A stretch of DNA of 64,000 nucleotides from Tetraselmis striata (taxonomy: Eukaryota > Chlorophyta > Chlorodendrophyceae > Chlorodendrales > Chlorodendraceae): the NCBI GenBank assembly GCA_006384855.1, contig VCJN01000908.1, positions 1 through 64,000 of the forward strand, given 5' to 3'. Each line of letters starts with the position of its first letter. Within the stretch, counting starts at the first letter, position 1. The notes under the pieces were generated by a model. It saw nothing but the letters and a program-made list of their open reading frames with translations, did no database searches and was not told the origin of the DNA. Positions 54,039 through 64,000 of this stretch are shown in pieces. The position numbers and the translations under genes are program-made.

Positions 54039-57000
54039 GAGGAAACGGCAGGAGCGGGGGCGCGGGAATGTGCACAGTCCACAAATCCCGCATGGTGCCT
54101 GGCCTCCCTATGCAGGTGAACGGGAGCCACTCCTTGAGTGCTGGTACAGGCCAGGCCCCCACCCATGCGGCGGGCGAGCCTGGGGGTACCTCGCCCAGAT
54201 TTACTTCCCGTGACCAGCAGCACGCGCCAAGGCCTACAGGCGCGGGTGACCGAGGGCCCTCTCTCGGTAATGCCCGGCCGGCAGGAGGGGCTGTTCTGGA
54301 GTCAGCGCCTGCTGCCACAGACTCCATGGAACGCTGGGACCGTGGCGGGCACCCTACTCTGTGCCGTTATGTCACAAAAGAAAGGTGTCGGGAGAATGAC
54401 CCAAGTGCACAGTCCTGCAAACGCCGTCATGTTTTGAATGCAGAGATGGTGGCAGCTCTGCAGGCGTCCAAAACAGTCAAAGACAAAGTCAGCAAGCTTG
54501 AGAGGGATCGTGAGCATCCATCTGCCAGAGAGGGGTTGAGCTTTAATAGCGGGATTCATGAGCTTGCTGACCATGAGAGGGCCAAACTGTGCGAGCCCCT
54601 CCCCGAAGGCTATGCTGGGCTGATCCCCCCCCCCCCCCCCCCCCCCCCCCGCCCCACCCCCCCCCCCCTCTGTAGTTGTCTGTCATTGATCCCATGATCA
54701 TGATTACATGATAACATTGCCTTTTTTTCTTCAGTTGCAGAGGTTATTTTATGGCTGCCCCTCTCCCCCTCACCCCTTTATTATTTTGGCCTGTCTCCCA
54801 GGTGGAGTTCTGTCAAGGCCCTGGACACGCACGGACCAAACCGCAAGTGGGAGGCCGTGGCAGATGACACTAAACACACATTCTTCACAGAGCTGCGTGA
54901 GGCAGCATACCAGGACTGGCAGGCCTCCCTTTGGAAGCAGCTGAAGCGGGCACCCCAGGGCGAGGCGCTGCGGGAGAGTGTGCCGCCTGGCTGTACTGCA
55001 GCTTGCCAGAACTTCAACGGCATCCAAGGCTCTTGCACCCGCAACCGATGCAACGACTTTCATGACCCAGAGTTGAGGGAGCTCGTCCAGGGGCTCGGCC
55101 TCCCAGGCCACATTCCAACGCTTCGATGCAGAAACTTTGACAGGGACCAGCTTTGCAATCGTGGGGAGTCCTGCACCTTTGTGCATGTGCCCCGTGGGCA
55201 GCAGATGTGCAGCGCGGGCTGCTATCACTCGCTGGACCCCAAGTGTGGCGCATGGCACCCACCTGCCCTGCAGCGCTGGGCATCCTTTAATGCGCATGTC
55301 AAGCAGCGTGCGCTTGCAGTGTCTAACAGCCTCCGGCGTGACCCCAAGAAGGTACGTGTATGTGAGCGTGAGTGACTGTGTGCCAGTGAAAGAGCCTGAG
55401 CATAAACCTGTGTCATGAAGTCCTACACTTTTTCTTGGGCCCAAGAATCTGAATAGAGTACGGGCGCCTAAACTCTCCGTGCAGGTGAAGGGGAGCGTCC
55501 CCGCGGACCTGGCAGTCTCGGTGGAGCCAAGGTCGAGAGCTGAGGCTTCTATTGCCACGATAGGACGCCCCCGGTCACCAGTGCTGAAACCGTCTGGTAC
55601 GCCACATGCAGACCGCGACTTCCGAGGCCGGAAAGAGGCGAGCTGGCGAGACCGCGAGGCGCCGGCCGCCATCCGGCTGAGCTCAAGCCCTGTCGCGGAC
55701 TGTGTCCCCACTCCCAGCCGGGCCCTGGATACTGGCAGGCCGGGCCGAGAGCGCAGGCGCTCAGACCAGAATCATGGGAGCGCGGACTGGGATGAAAGTA
55801 GGGAGGCCAAACGCTCCAGAAGGGAGCGAAGTTGGGATGACGATGACCTCAGAGCCACCCGAGATCGCCGCAAGCATGACTCAGCAGCGCCCAACCGGGA
55901 GCGAGAGAGTGAGCGGCACATCGGGGAGGGGCACTCGCAGCCCGGGAGCAGCTGGAGGGACCACGAGCCACGGGGGTCCAAGGCCTCACACTCCAGCTCC
56001 AGCCCAACAGCAGGCCCAAGCCACAGCCAACCACGCGACGCCGGCAAGTTGGGTAGTGAGCGCAGGCGTGCGGACTGGGCAGAGGGCAGCACGGACAGGG
56101 ACGCGCGTAAGGAGGCTCAGCGCTCCACGCGGCAGCAAGGGCGTGATGGGTCCCGGGCCAATGAAGAGCACTGGGAGCGTGAGCCAGGGGCCCCTCGACG
56201 AGAACGCGAGGACAAGCGACCGGACACGGACAGGGATGTCTACCGGGAAAGTAGCTGGCGGGACCACGAGCCCCCTCCGGAGATTGGGCCAAGATCCAGC
56301 AGAAGCCCAACAGGCACAGAGGGCATCGGGGCAGGCAGGCCTGCAGATGCGGGGCAACACGGAGGTGAGAGAGGCTCGTCGCGCAAGCGGCCCTGGGGCG
56401 AGGTGATGCCACCCAGCTTGCGCACCAACCACGGGAGGCCGGGCCTGGATCTCAGGCGCAGCGACTCAGGGTCCAGGGAGCTTCCGCGTGCTGCCGCCGG
56501 AAGCATGGAGCATGATAGCCTCCAGCCACCATCCCCTGCCTCCCCCGTCCATGAGCCACAACCAGGCCTGCAGCTACTACTGCCGGCGGATCCACGATTG
56601 GCAGCCATGAAAGTGGCAGCCAATGGGGCGCCAGCTGCGAGTGCTGGTACTGCGGCAACAGTGCCACAATCCTCCTACCTAGCACCTGCTGACCCGCGGC
56701 TGCGGCCAGATGCTGTCGGGGTGGCACAACCACCGCCACCCGCTGCCAAGCCGCCACTCCCCAGACCCCGGGCGCCGTCACGGCGCGAGGCCCCGCATGA
56801 CAGCGGCCCCAGGACGGTGCTGGCAGACAACATGGACGACCCAAACCAGATCAGGAAGAGGGCCCCCCTGGCCAGAGTACTCCCGTCAGGCAGCACGCCA
56901 GCGGCAGGCACCTCTCAGCCAGGTATACCACTGCTACCCAGAAGCTGCAGCGGGTGCAATTATGCTCTGCTCAGAAAGTAGACTCACGCCAGTATTGAGT

Positions 57001-59669
57001 TGCTCCTTACCTGGCCTATCCTTGCGCAGTACGCTGGTATCTATCAATGCCTGTGCACCATACGAGATGCTAATGGCGAGACAGTTAGTTGCATCAGTCA
57101 GGATAGACCGACGCCCCTGCTGTAGTTATCAACTTGAATCTGAAGTTGCAACCACATTCCAGGGAGCTCCACTGTGATCCCCATGGATGTGCCGGAGCAG
57201 CCGCAGGACCCCAACCAGATCAAGAGACGACAGCCTCTGCCCAGGTCGCTTCCATACCACCCCCCGGCGGCGAGTGCGCCAGTAGCTGTGCGCAGGGAGC
57301 TCCCACCAGAGCCTGGAGCTTCGACTGCGGAGGTGCCGCTGCCTACAGCGGAGCCAGCTGCGCCAACCACACAGGCCGCCACATCACGTGCGCCCTCCCC
57401 CGACTTCACATTGAGTATGCTGCCACGTGAAGCCGGGCTGTGCATCACGACCATGCAACGCATGCGGTACTTGTTTCTTGATAGTGAGAGAAATGCGTTA
57501 TTTAAGACCTTCGACAGCGGAGTGTGGCAGAATCCTTTATCCCTGGTGGGCTAGTGGCACACGTGGACCGCAGCACGTGCAAGCTGTCGTGTGTTTTTAT
57601 GGCGTTGCCACTCAGCGTGCACGCTCTCACGCCTTCCATGGCATGCTGTGCAGGAAACGGCCCGGAGATTGGGGACGTTTTGATGGAGGATGCGATGGAT
57701 GGCGAGCCAGAGGAGGACTCACCCGAGATGCGCCAATATGAGGCCGACGATCAGCAACGGAATGAAGAGGTACCTGGGGCTGGGCAGGGCATGCCTAACG
57801 GAGTGCGCTAGTTCCTCAGTGGGCACGGCGCAGTCTTACACTGAATGTCTTGGTGTGCGCATAGATTTGCACTTTCTGCGAGGACGGTGGAGAGATCATA
57901 ATGTGCGACGGCGGCTGTGGGCGGTCGTTCTGTCTAGAGGATGACTGCCAGGCCAATTTTGGGTTGCCGCCACAACTTATGGACGAGATTGTCGAGGTGG
58001 GTACTCTTCACTTCGCCGAGTGTGTGCAGCAGGGTGTGGCCACCATCACCGCAATCTTTGTTTGACATGCTAAAAAGTGACTGAGTCTGGATAGGGGCGT
58101 AGGGTTAAGACTAAAATGTACTGTTCCTGTACATGCACAATTCTTGTACGAAATTTGATAGGAACTAACCCATTTAGGATCACTTCTCGTACCAAACAAA
58201 TAGCAACGTGTATGGCGGTATGCCTATAGCGCCATATCAAGCTGTGGTATTCGCCTGCGGGCGCTCAGCCTGCCAGTCATAGCTGGACGCAGGCTCACTC
58301 TGGGTTTGATTGCTTTGGCAGACAAACTTCTCGTGCCCAAATTGCGTGCTCAAGCAGCACCAGTGCTTTGCATGCGGAGAGCTGGGCAGGGACGGGATGG
58401 ATGTGTGGCAATGCAGCAAGCCCGGATGTGCGAAGTACTACCATGTCGAATGCATGAAGCTTCTTGGAGTGGATGTCCTTCACAATATCTTTCAATGGTG
58501 ACAGACAGCCTCTTAACAGAATCCAAGCCCCCCCCCCTCGTCCCTTCTCAAACACATTACCCATCAGCACTGGACATAAATCAAACATGTGACTCGGTTA
58601 TGTGAGCTTCATTGGGCTTGCATGCATAACTGACGCCATGTGTTGGTGTCTGCAGTCCGCTCCACTTCTGCCACATATGCAACTCAACAGGCAGTGAAAC
58701 CAAGGGGCCGTTGATCCCATGCCGCCGCTGCCCAAGGGTGGGTTTTTTTTTTTGCTTGCTACTTTCCGCTACACACCCACACAGTTTTGCCCCCTTTGAC
58801 TGCACAGCCAGATCGTCAACCTGTGACCAACTGTGTCATTTTTCGCCCATTTTTTGCGTGTAGGCATTCCATGTGGAGTGCATCCCAGACAACGTGTCTG
58901 CCTCTGTACCACAAAGAGTGTGGCTAAAGGGACGGGACCCCATAATGGAGTCCCTCGTATTTTGTGATCGTCATGACATTCCTCAGGGGGCACCAAACCC
59001 TCTTCATCCCAAGAATTTCTTTACAGAGGACATGCGGGAGAGGTGCACACCAATCTCTGTATGCATGTTGTCAAGCTTGCTACTTACGGGCGACAATTGG
59101 GCCCTGGTCAAGGGGGTGCCTATCTTTATTACTTTTAGTTCAAAATGTGTCTGTCTGAGTGTGTGACATTCATCTCAGGTGGTTGCTCAGTATTGCAAAG
59201 CGATTCCCAACCGCCGAGGGCAGTGAAAAGATCATCAAGATGGTGAGTGAGCTGCGATATCATCTACATGTTCTTTCTCAATCTTGCTGTGATCCACCCT
59301 CTGTGTTTGCCCTACGTACTTGCAATTATGGACTCGGAGCTCTCCATCATAAATAATATGCTTAAAATTGTGAACGGCGCAGTTTTCGAAGAAATTTGAG
59401 CCTGATAAAGAAGCTGGCCCTTCCCAAGGCCAAGGCTTTGCTAAGCGTATCCGCAAGAGGCAGCCGGTTCATGCCTGGTATGTATCCGTGTTGGATTGAA
59501 ATTCTCCCAATTTCCATCCACAATTACAGCTCATGTTTTACATTTCCGAAATTGTTGTGATGTGCTTGGGTGTTGCCTCCATGTTTGCAGTGTTAGTTCC
59601 AACCAAATGGAGTCTTCTGATGAGGATATTCCTTTGAGGAAACGTCTACATGCTCTCAAGAAGTCGTGA
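49169..59669 (+). CDS. zinc-finger-module array fused to an EDM2-like PHD array, about 19 exons, ~2,400 aa
   Basis: Exons: 49169-~49864, 50003-50372, 50793-51095, 51302-51955, 52128-52674, 52843-53288, 53441-53993, 54116-54588, 54802-55351, 55485-56922, 57163-57426, 57654-57769, 57865-57996, 58322-58497, 58656-58737, 58864-59042, 59179-59242, 59383-59477, 59591-59669. From exon 2 on all split codons agree. Exon 1 is Pro/Ala/Gln-rich; its frame changes near 49700 without explanation. Exons 2-9 are zinc-finger modules. Exon 10 is a long Arg/Ser/Asp/Glu linker (SSWRDHEPRGSK, GSERRRAD, LAPADPRLRP). Exons 10 and 11 share a motif (DDPNQIRKRAPLARVLPSG, QDPNQIKRRQPLPRSLPY), which argues for one gene. 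Exons 13-16 are EDM2-like: ICTFCEDGGEIIMCDGGC, CPNCVLKQHQCFACGELG, CPLHFCHIC and CRRCPRAFHVECIP. Plant EDM2 is a nuclear chromatin protein that binds histone marks and affects transcript polyadenylation and transposon silencing. A nuclear chromatin/RNA role is inferred here. Two adjacent genes cannot be fully excluded. Confidence 0.75.
52093..52117 (+). repeat. poly-C tract next to a 3' splice site
   Basis: A C-run in intron 4 ends about 10 bp before the exon 5 acceptor. Similar C-runs lie in intron 6 (53367-53381) and intron 8 (54627-54668), and G-runs in intron 2 (50622-50640) and intron 5 (52731-52754). Confidence 0.9.
53994..54036 (+). repeat. (GT)n microsatellite beginning at a 5' splice site
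   Basis: Exon 7 ends in AAAAAG and the intron starts as a pure GT run of about 21 units; the splice donor is the first repeat unit. Confidence 0.85.
57865..59242 (+). other. EDM2-like PHD / zinc-binding array (exons 13-17)
   Basis: Order of metal-binding groups matches plant EDM2-type proteins: a first PHD half (CTFC, MCDGGC, FCLEDDC), a second group (CPNC, CFACGELG, CSKPGCAKYYHVEC), and a third extended-PHD-like group (CPLHFCHIC, CRRCPRAFHVEC) ending with the LVFCDRHDI motif. The methyltransferase-like domain that follows in plant EDM2 is not present; the protein ends about 60 codons later. Confidence 0.8.
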
Positions 59670-60412
59670 GAGGTGCATACCTTCCAAATTGTTTGGCTCC
59701 CAAACGTGACGCGAACAAGAACTCGTCAAGTGGATGTCATCTGGATATTGCAATGTGCATTATTCCCAGCATGCCGGGCGGTGTAGGGACCACAATGTTG
59801 CGGTATTGCCAACCATCAACGTGCAACATGACCGACATCGTTGTTCAAGCGGCGCCTCGCCTGGCAACAAATGTGTTTGCCATCATGCGCTACCAACGAG
59901 TTTTGTCTCTTATGCGTCCTTGGTGTGGAGACAACATTGCAAGCCTTGAGAACCAACGAAAATATCTTGAGGCAAGGAGCATGCAAAAATATATTTCTAC
60001 GATCCAATGACATGCAATCCCACCGGAATGGGACGTCAACATGTTGGCTTCACAAACCTTAGTGTTTGAAGTGCAACAATTCAAGCCAAAAATTGTGGTT
60101 GAGATTGAAGTCTCAAGACAAAATGAAACAGTGGCCATCCACCATTTGGATACGCAGTATGTGGTGGTTGTGGGAATCGGCGGTGTGTGTTCTGTGTGTG
60201 AGGTGAGTTTCTGGGTGTGTGTTGGTGTTGTTGCTGCAGTGGCTCGCTCAGCAGCTTACAAGTGCGAGCTGTTGGACGGGTGGGCTGCATCATCGTCTAT
60301 TATCCACTCGTTGTCTGAGTTGCGGGTGCCAGAGGGGCGTGGCTTACTCATGCTGGGGTTGCGGGTGGCGCCGTCCGAGCGCTTGCGGCCCCTGGGCTGC
60401 TTCATCTTATGT
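59670..60412. other. 3' region; no gene recognised
   Basis: Open frames are short and without motifs. The final codons of the PHD gene (AAGTC/GTGAGA) could also be read as a splice donor, so further exons here cannot be ruled out; I found no convincing continuation. Confidence 0.45.
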
Positions 60413-62904
60413 TTAGCTGTTGTGGCTGTCGTGCCTTTGCCCGCTGGGGTGGGCTATCTGGGGTGACGTTCCAGCTGGACGGAGAGGCGCTGTGGGTTGC
60501 GCAGCTGGTGGGATTCCGTTGTGCGGCCGGCCAGGTTGGTGGCTATTGAGGGTTGGCTGGCCGAAGAGGACTGTGCAAGCACCTCTGTGGCTGCGGTGGT
60601 GAGGTTCTGCCAGTCTCTCTGTGGTGCCATTGGGTGTGCCCTCCCGGAATGTGCGGTGCACTGCTGAGCGCTGGGGGGAATCGAGGGAAATGTCAGCCAG
60701 ACCTGGTGTCTCTGTTGCCGCGCCTTGGGTGGTGTCCACCTCCATGGCGCTGTCGTTCTCCTCGTAGTTGAGTTGCAGTTCCTCCTCGTCGTCCGCCTGT
60801 GCTCCAGGCATGGCAGTTGCCGCTTGGGCTGTGTCTGTAGGTGCAGGGGCTGGGTGGGCTGCTTCAGGGGCGCGCTTTGTTGCTGCTCCGCGCTGTCGAT
60901 GGCTGCCACTGCGTCTGCGACCGCTCCGCGCCTCGGTGGTACGTGCTCGAACCATGGGGGGGGGGGGGGGGGGGGGGGAGCCTCGCGGACCTGGGGTGCG
61001 ATGTGGGCGGCTAGGATCGCTGGAAGTGGCAGCTAGATTGGGCCTCCTGGTGGTGGGGCTGGCGATGTGTCGGCAGGGCGCCTCTCGGTTAGTGCCGGAG
61101 CTGGCGCGGCCTTGATCTTCCCGCACGCTGTCGACATTGTCTTGCGCCACTGGTCTGTTCTGTCGGTGCTGCAGGTGCCACCGATGATGCTGTGGTTGTG
61201 GGCGGTCAGCGGCAGGGTGAGGGTTCGTGTAGATTGGGCGTCCGGTGGCTCGCAGGGCGAGGGACGCTGGGGCGGTCTTCCGGGCCTTCTTTCGCAGGCC
61301 TATCGCTGCGCGTCGGGTCTGGTTGTGACCAGCGTTGCCTCCCAGTTCTCCCGCCTCCCGGATCGTCCGGCTGAAGGGGTGGATGAGCAGCTCCGAGGGA
61401 TCGAACTCGGACTCCGTGAGGTAGATGACGATGGTGCGGAGGCGTATCGCCCGCAGTAGCGCGACAGGGGAAGTGAGGGCCACTGCCAGGCGCAGGGTGT
61501 CCGCGAACTCCTCGTCTTCTTGGCCGAGGGAGATGGCACAGAGGTTGTCATCTCCCACGCCTAGCAGTGTCGGCTCGGTGTGGTGGTGGTATAGCTCGAC
61601 GCCGGCGGCTGTCATGGTGTCCGTCAGCCACTGCGCGTGTTGCGGCTCTGGAGGTGTGTTGATGCGCTTGCTGATGGTAGCTGCGATGGCCTCCGCCAGC
61701 TGCTCCACCGTCGGCAGCTCCAACTTGGCTAGGGGGCCGGTGCATATCGCTTTGGCCGTCAGTGCGCATCGGAAGAACTGTTTGGATAGCGCCGGGGGCA
61801 GTACTCCTGGGAGTGGGGAGGTTGGCTGGTCCTCTCGGTCCTCGCTGTGTTCTACGGTGACTTGGATCACTACTCGGCCATGCGACTGGTCGCCAAACGG
61901 CAGCGCCCGTACTGCGTCGCGGCACAAGTCCTGGAGTAGGCGCGCCGCTTTAGGATCAAGGAGTTCGAGGCGCACCGAGTCGGCTGAGCGGCGGTCTTTT
62001 CTTACCTCGCGGACCTCCATGAGGGTCAGTACTGTGCGGGTCGGGGGGCAGATGACGGCGTCGTCTGCGTCTGTGTCGGTCTCGTACTCGACCCATGCTC
62101 TCACTCCGGCGAGTGCCAGGACGTCTGCCGCCGCCGTTGTCGCCGCGAGTGCCAGGTGTCGCCGCCGGTTGGTCTGTCGTCGCTTCGCTTGGCTGGGCCT
62201 GGTCGTACGTTGGGAGAAGGCCCTCCGCTAGGCGCAGCCACATGTCGGCCTCCGTGATGCCTATGAACGAGGGGGAGCGAAGCCACACCCGGTGTACCGG
62301 CCGCTCGATGCCGTCGAGGTGCGGCGCTACGAGCAGGCGGGTGGAGCAGCGGCGGCCCTGTCGGTCGAGGATCGTTGTGCCTTCTCCTGTCCATTGGGTA
62401 TGTAGAACGCTCACGGCTGTCTCTCTGCGGGCCAGTCGTAGGATGACGGACCCAGTTTGGTGATGGGGAGCCTAATGCCACTCGGTGCAGCGGAGTCGGC
62501 GGCGGTGGAATTGGGGGGACGCCGAGTCACTACTCTGACGTCTGCTGGTAGTAGTATTTTGAACTCCGATTTTGGGGCTGAGGGTGCGGATCAGGCTCGT
62601 CACAGTCCGGCCGTGCGACTCCTCGTCCATAGCTTGCTTGGTGCTGGGCCACTAGATCGCCAAACTGTAGGGCCACATGGGGGGCATCGTCCGTGCCGGC
62701 GGGGAGGCCGGTGAGAAGTAGGTGGGATGGGCGTTGTAGCACACGTATGTGGCGGCGGGTTGCTGGTGGGAGTTGGGTGACTGCGAACTTTTTTGCGGTT
62801 ACGACCGTGCGGATCGCTATCTGTTGCACTCTGCCGCCTCGTAGCGCGGCCAGAAAGGTGCCGACCCCGGCGTCCTGCTGCTCCTCATATCTGTATGTGT
62901 CCAT
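60413..62904 (-). pseudogene. ORF1-type (gag-like) protein gene, copy 2
   Basis: Better preserved than copy 1: from about 62104 to 60413 one frame is open for 563 codons (AWVEYETDTDADDAV, LPPALSKQFFRCALTAKAIC, LELPTVEQLAEAIAATISKR, ELQLNYEENDSAMEVD). It passes straight through the point where copy 1 holds the DNA transposon. Upstream parts in other frames are TEADMWLRLAEGLLPTY (62100-62414) and GTFLAALRGGRVQQ, TQLPPATRRHIRVLQR (62530-62904). A frameshift near 62110 coincides with an imperfect duplication of TGGCACTCG. The C-terminus is just outside this frame, with KQPRGRKRSDGATRNPSMSK at about 60400-60320. A G-run at 60956-60979 adds prolines. Confidence 0.75.
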
Positions 62905-64000
62905 GCTGGCTGTGGTGGTGTCCTCCTCGAGGGTATGCTCTTCACGCCACTGTGGGCGCAGGCCGGCAGTTGGCCTGACCGGTGTGCACTACGCTCGCTG
63001 CAGAAATACGCACTCACGTGACAACCCACATATGCGTTTCCCCGCCGTTTGTATACCGCAAAGCTCGCGACATGCTCTTGCGCTCTATTGGCGGCGGCCA
63101 AGCGGCCAAGCGGCCTTCTCGCTGTCAGGATCATCTCCCGTCTTGAGTTGTTACTAGTAGTGTCTCGGTCGCCTTGGGGTTCGGAGATGAAGGTGGGGAA
63201 AACACCCCATGCACCGCCGACCGTGTGCTCTCCGATTGCCGGCCCGCCGCTCACTGGCCCAAATTGCCCGACGTGCTGCAGCCGTCTACCGGTGCTCTTC
63301 GCCGAGGACGGTTACCTTGGGGCCTTTACGGCTGGATCTATTACAGCCGCCACTGTTTAAGGTTATTCGAGTATTGTAACACCCCCGCCCTAGACGGGTC
63401 GCATCGAAGTACAACTACGCGGTTCAATCTTTAACAACCCCTGCGAGTAGGTCGCCCCCGTCCGAGTTGTACTGCCCCCCTCCCCACCCGTAGGCAGATT
63501 TCGGAGAGATCAACGCCGGCCCGGGGTCGTACATGAAGTACACGAAGTAATTGTCGGGTTTAGGGTTTTATGGTTTTAAAACCCTAAAAACCCTATCTTT
63601 GGTACATGGCTGCCGCCCGGTGATGCAAGCACTTGGAGCATTATTTTGTACAGCCCCGAGTAGGGCTTCCCAATCGTTGCACGATCCGAGAATCAGCGAC
63701 AACCGATCACCTCGCTAAGCCCCCTACTGCACATCCAGCCAGGCACGAATCCTAGAGGCTACTAGCGCCCACCACCGGGAGGTGGAGGTGGTGCCGCTTG
63801 GCATGACGCAGTCATGGTGCTCCGCTCCTAGTGGGCCGCCAATTGGCGGCGAGCGCCTGCCGTGTAGATTGCTTTGTCAATGGGTCCCTGGCGTACGCCT
63901 TATTATTACCGTCATCTCGCCCCTCCAAAGCCATTTCCGTCCCACCTGTCGCTCGCCATACCCACTGCTAGACTCTGGCAACCATGCCCCTGAAACGTGT
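62905..64000. other. repeat-rich end of window
   Basis: Similarity to copy 1 of the ORF1-type element continues to about 62980 and stops. The remainder has no supported gene. It contains the telomere-like hairpin listed next. Confidence 0.5.
63559..63588. repeat. telomere-like hairpin
   Basis: TTTAGGGTTTT (63559-63569), 8-base spacer, AAAACCCTAAA (63578-63588), followed by another AACCCT. The two arms are identical to those of the hairpin at 12211-12237. Confidence 0.8.

Larger units (their letters stand above)
50003..55351 (+). other. tandem zinc-finger exon modules of the preceding gene
   Basis: Type I exons (5, 7, 9) begin WxSxKALxT...W(Q/E)AVADDTxHxFF and carry three Cys/His clusters: C-x9/10-C-x4-C-x3-H, then C-x7/8-C-x5-C-x3-H (canonical CCCH spacing in exons 7 and 9), then a C-rich group ending CxAWHPPxL. 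Type II exons (2, 6, 8) end with LCRYVTxERC, a Cys/His cluster C-x7-C-x8/9-C-x3-H, and AEMVAALKASKTV. Exons 3 and 4 fuse a short type I start to a type II end. Type II exons end in phase 2 and type I in phase 0, so I/II pairs can be duplicated without frame loss. Near-identical text between exons 5 and 9 indicates recent duplication. Confidence 0.85.

Overview
This is a eukaryotic nuclear window that is GC-rich, intron-containing and crowded with repeats. A green alga (chlorophyte) is the best guess but is not proven. The supports are: spliced genes with short GT-AG introns (one GC-AG); TTTAGGG-type telomere-like strings at 9028, 12211 and 63559; a TGTAA motif shortly after two stop codons; a plant-type EDM2-like PHD array; and DIRS-like, Ty1/copia-like and LINE-like retroelements. 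Long poly-C/poly-G and (GT)n/(GA)n tracts are everywhere.

Layout. 1-5.6 kb: a tyrosine-recombinase fragment (minus), a four-exon DUF7869-like gene (plus) and a possible gag fragment (minus). 5.6-9.2 kb: no gene; microsatellites and degenerate repeats. 9.2-22.2 kb: three mobile elements nested inside each other. A DIRS-like retroelement (minus) is split by a LINE-like element with an ORF1-type gene (plus), which is itself split by a 4.7-kb DNA transposon with 50-bp inverted ends and a 10-bp target duplication. A second ORF1 copy at 60.4-62.9 kb keeps the empty target site. 22.8-42.2 kb: four host-like genes: a single-exon unknown, a seven-exon coiled-coil protein, a five-exon polytopic membrane protein with a HET-like domain (minus), and a five-exon unknown. 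A 1,677-bp copia-type LTR element lies among them. 42.9-48.8 kb: LINE reverse-transcriptase debris and a PD-(D/E)XK-type retroelement fragment among copies of a ~370-bp repeat. 49.2-59.7 kb: one gene of about 19 exons coding tandem zinc-finger modules, a long charged linker and a C-terminal EDM2-like PHD/zinc array. 60.4-64 kb: the second ORF1-type copy, then repeat-rich DNA.

Intron phases were checked by hand: in the DUF7869-like, coiled-coil, HET-like, 38.4-42.2 kb and zinc-finger/PHD genes the exon lengths and split codons agree, except for one unexplained frame change in exon 1 of the last gene and one at the 3' end of the HET-like gene. The most unusual content is the zinc-finger-array/EDM2-PHD fusion, the membrane HET-like gene, and the nested transposons with a paralogous empty site.
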